In this document: positions 12,356 to 12,935 of the stretch, piece after piece
Layout of the letters: the number at the start of each line of letters is the position of its first letter
Numbering within the stretch: position 1 is the first letter of the stretch
Source: a candidate division WOR-1 bacterium RIFOXYB2_FULL_48_7
Lineage (GTDB): Bacteria; Margulisbacteria; WOR-1; O2-12-FULL-45-9; XYB2-FULL-48-7
Reading direction: 5' to 3'
Assembly: GCA_001771615.1 (NCBI GenBank)
Contig: MEUF01000024.1
Coordinates: forward strand, 11,240 to 24,174
DNA: 12,935 nt
Translations under genes and position numbers: made by a program
Notes under the pieces: generated by a model
What the model was told of the DNA's origin: nothing
Databases searched by the model: none
What the model saw: only the letters and a program-made list of their open reading frames with translations

Positions 12356-12817
12356 TTAAAAACTCTTGATAGTTTCGGTGAGGACGCCAAGAAATGACTC
12401 GATTTGTTGCTCATCCATGCGGGTGAGTGTTTCGGCAAATTGCTGCCAGGACTCGGCTTCGTCCATTAATTCTTTATTGGCTTTGACCCGTTCCAGCTCG
12501 TCTTCGATCTCCTGCTGGACCCGGCGATTGACCTCTTCCATCGCCTGTTGCGGGTTGGTCATACCGGTTTCAGCAATGGCCCGGTCAATTATGTCTTCAA
12601 ACTTTAATTCTTTTTCTTTGGCTTCAGCGGCCAAGATCGCCAGCCTGGTGGCGATGGAATGGGCGTCCAGCTCCGGGCCGCGGCCGATCCCGGGTTGGGC
12701 TGGAGCTTTGACAGCCGGCTGCGGCGTCAGTTTTTCATCTGCCCCTTTTTCCGACTTGACCTCTTTGGCTGAAATTTGCGGGACAAAAGGCTTGTCTCCG
12801 GCGCCGCGAATGCTCAT
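12356..12817 (-). CDS. Hypothetical helical protein, unknown function
   Basis: I do not recognise this 153-residue protein. It has a Pro/Lys-rich, probably disordered first 50 residues (for example TPQPAVKAPAQPGIGRGP, 31-48). From residue 52 to the end it is strongly charged and helical, including EEVNRRVQQEIEDELERVK (94-112), which could form a coiled coil. No signal peptide or membrane segment is seen, so it is probably cytoplasmic. Its ATG overlaps the stop of the upstream gene (ATGA, 12817-12814), and AAGGAG lies about 13 bases upstream, so the two are an operon. The stop lies 12 bases before the 5' end of ssrA. Confidence 0.75.
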   Translation of the reverse strand: MSIRGAGDKPFVPQISAKEVKSEKGADEKLTPQPAVKAPAQPGIGRGPELDAHSIATRLAILAAEAKEKELKFEDIIDRAIAETGMTNPQQAMEEVNRRVQQEIEDELERVKANKELMDEAESWQQFAETLTRMDEQQIESFLGVLTETIKSF

Positions 12818-12935
12818 ACCAGTTTCATCTCCTTCAGAACCATCTGCGATAATTTTTTTGCCAACAGATCAGACTTGGTCTCTTCGTCCGAGGTCAAAGG
12901 TCCGTCACTTTTTAAGCCCTTTAACTCCTGGCGGA
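12814..12935 (-). CDS. C-terminal end of an unrecognised gene (cut by window edge)
   Basis: The last 39 or so codons of a gene entering from the right edge. The visible residues include RQELKGLKSDGPLTSDEETK and end QMVLKEMKLV, hydrophilic and helical. Its TGA overlaps the ATG of the next gene by 4 bases. Too little is present to name it. Confidence 0.6.
   Translation of the reverse strand, partial: RQELKGLKSDGPLTSDEETKSDLLAKKLSQMVLKEMKLV

Overview
The window is bacterial chromosome of about mid GC, coding at high density, with most intergenic gaps only a few to about 65 bases. The gene set points to a Gram-negative-type or deeply branching bacterium that makes meso-diaminopimelate by the LL-diaminopimelate aminotransferase (DapL) route. 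Several features fit an uncultivated lineage of the Margulisbacteria/WOR-1 kind: DapL, apparently leaderless genes, no CCA on the tmRNA gene, and poorly conserved accessory proteins. That placement is a guess; nothing here fixes the phylum.

Layout. Positions 1-1002 (minus): dapF followed by the start of dapL, overlapping by 4 bases. Positions 1064-2557 (plus): an adenosine-deaminase-like enzyme with a long extra N-terminal region. Positions 2548-6112 (minus): a run of CCA nucleotidyltransferase, N-acetylmuramoyl-L-alanine amidase, glutamate racemase (murI) and a QueD/PTPS-like enzyme, with overlaps or gaps of a few bases. Positions 6175-7749 (plus): a GT-C membrane glycosyltransferase. Positions 7753-8763 (minus): a DUF2207-like membrane protein. 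Positions 8828-9913 (plus): a DUF4015 glycoside-hydrolase-like protein. Positions 9910-11275 (minus): a secreted TPR protein and a small membrane protein. Positions 11470-11826 (plus): a four-helix-bundle protein of the 23S rRNA intervening-sequence family, followed by an unusual inverted array of degenerate 7-base repeats. Positions 11935-12343 (minus): the tmRNA gene ssrA. Positions 12356-12935 (minus): two unrecognised genes, the second cut by the window edge.

How they fit together. dapL and dapF make meso-DAP, murI makes D-glutamate, and the amidase trims peptidoglycan, so much of the left half serves cell-wall metabolism. The CCA enzyme is needed for the tmRNA in the same window, whose gene does not encode the CCA end.

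Most interesting signals. (1) At least six genes have a -10 box ending 5-7 bases before the start codon and no Shine-Dalgarno site, which predicts leaderless mRNAs; other genes have clear Shine-Dalgarno sites. (2) A four-helix-bundle gene lies next to an inverted heptad-repeat array beside ssrA, and a heptad array also sits inside dapF. (3) The predicted tmRNA tag is long (27 residues) and ends in Ala-Arg-Ala. (4) murI has no normal start codon in frame ahead of its catalytic N-terminus.
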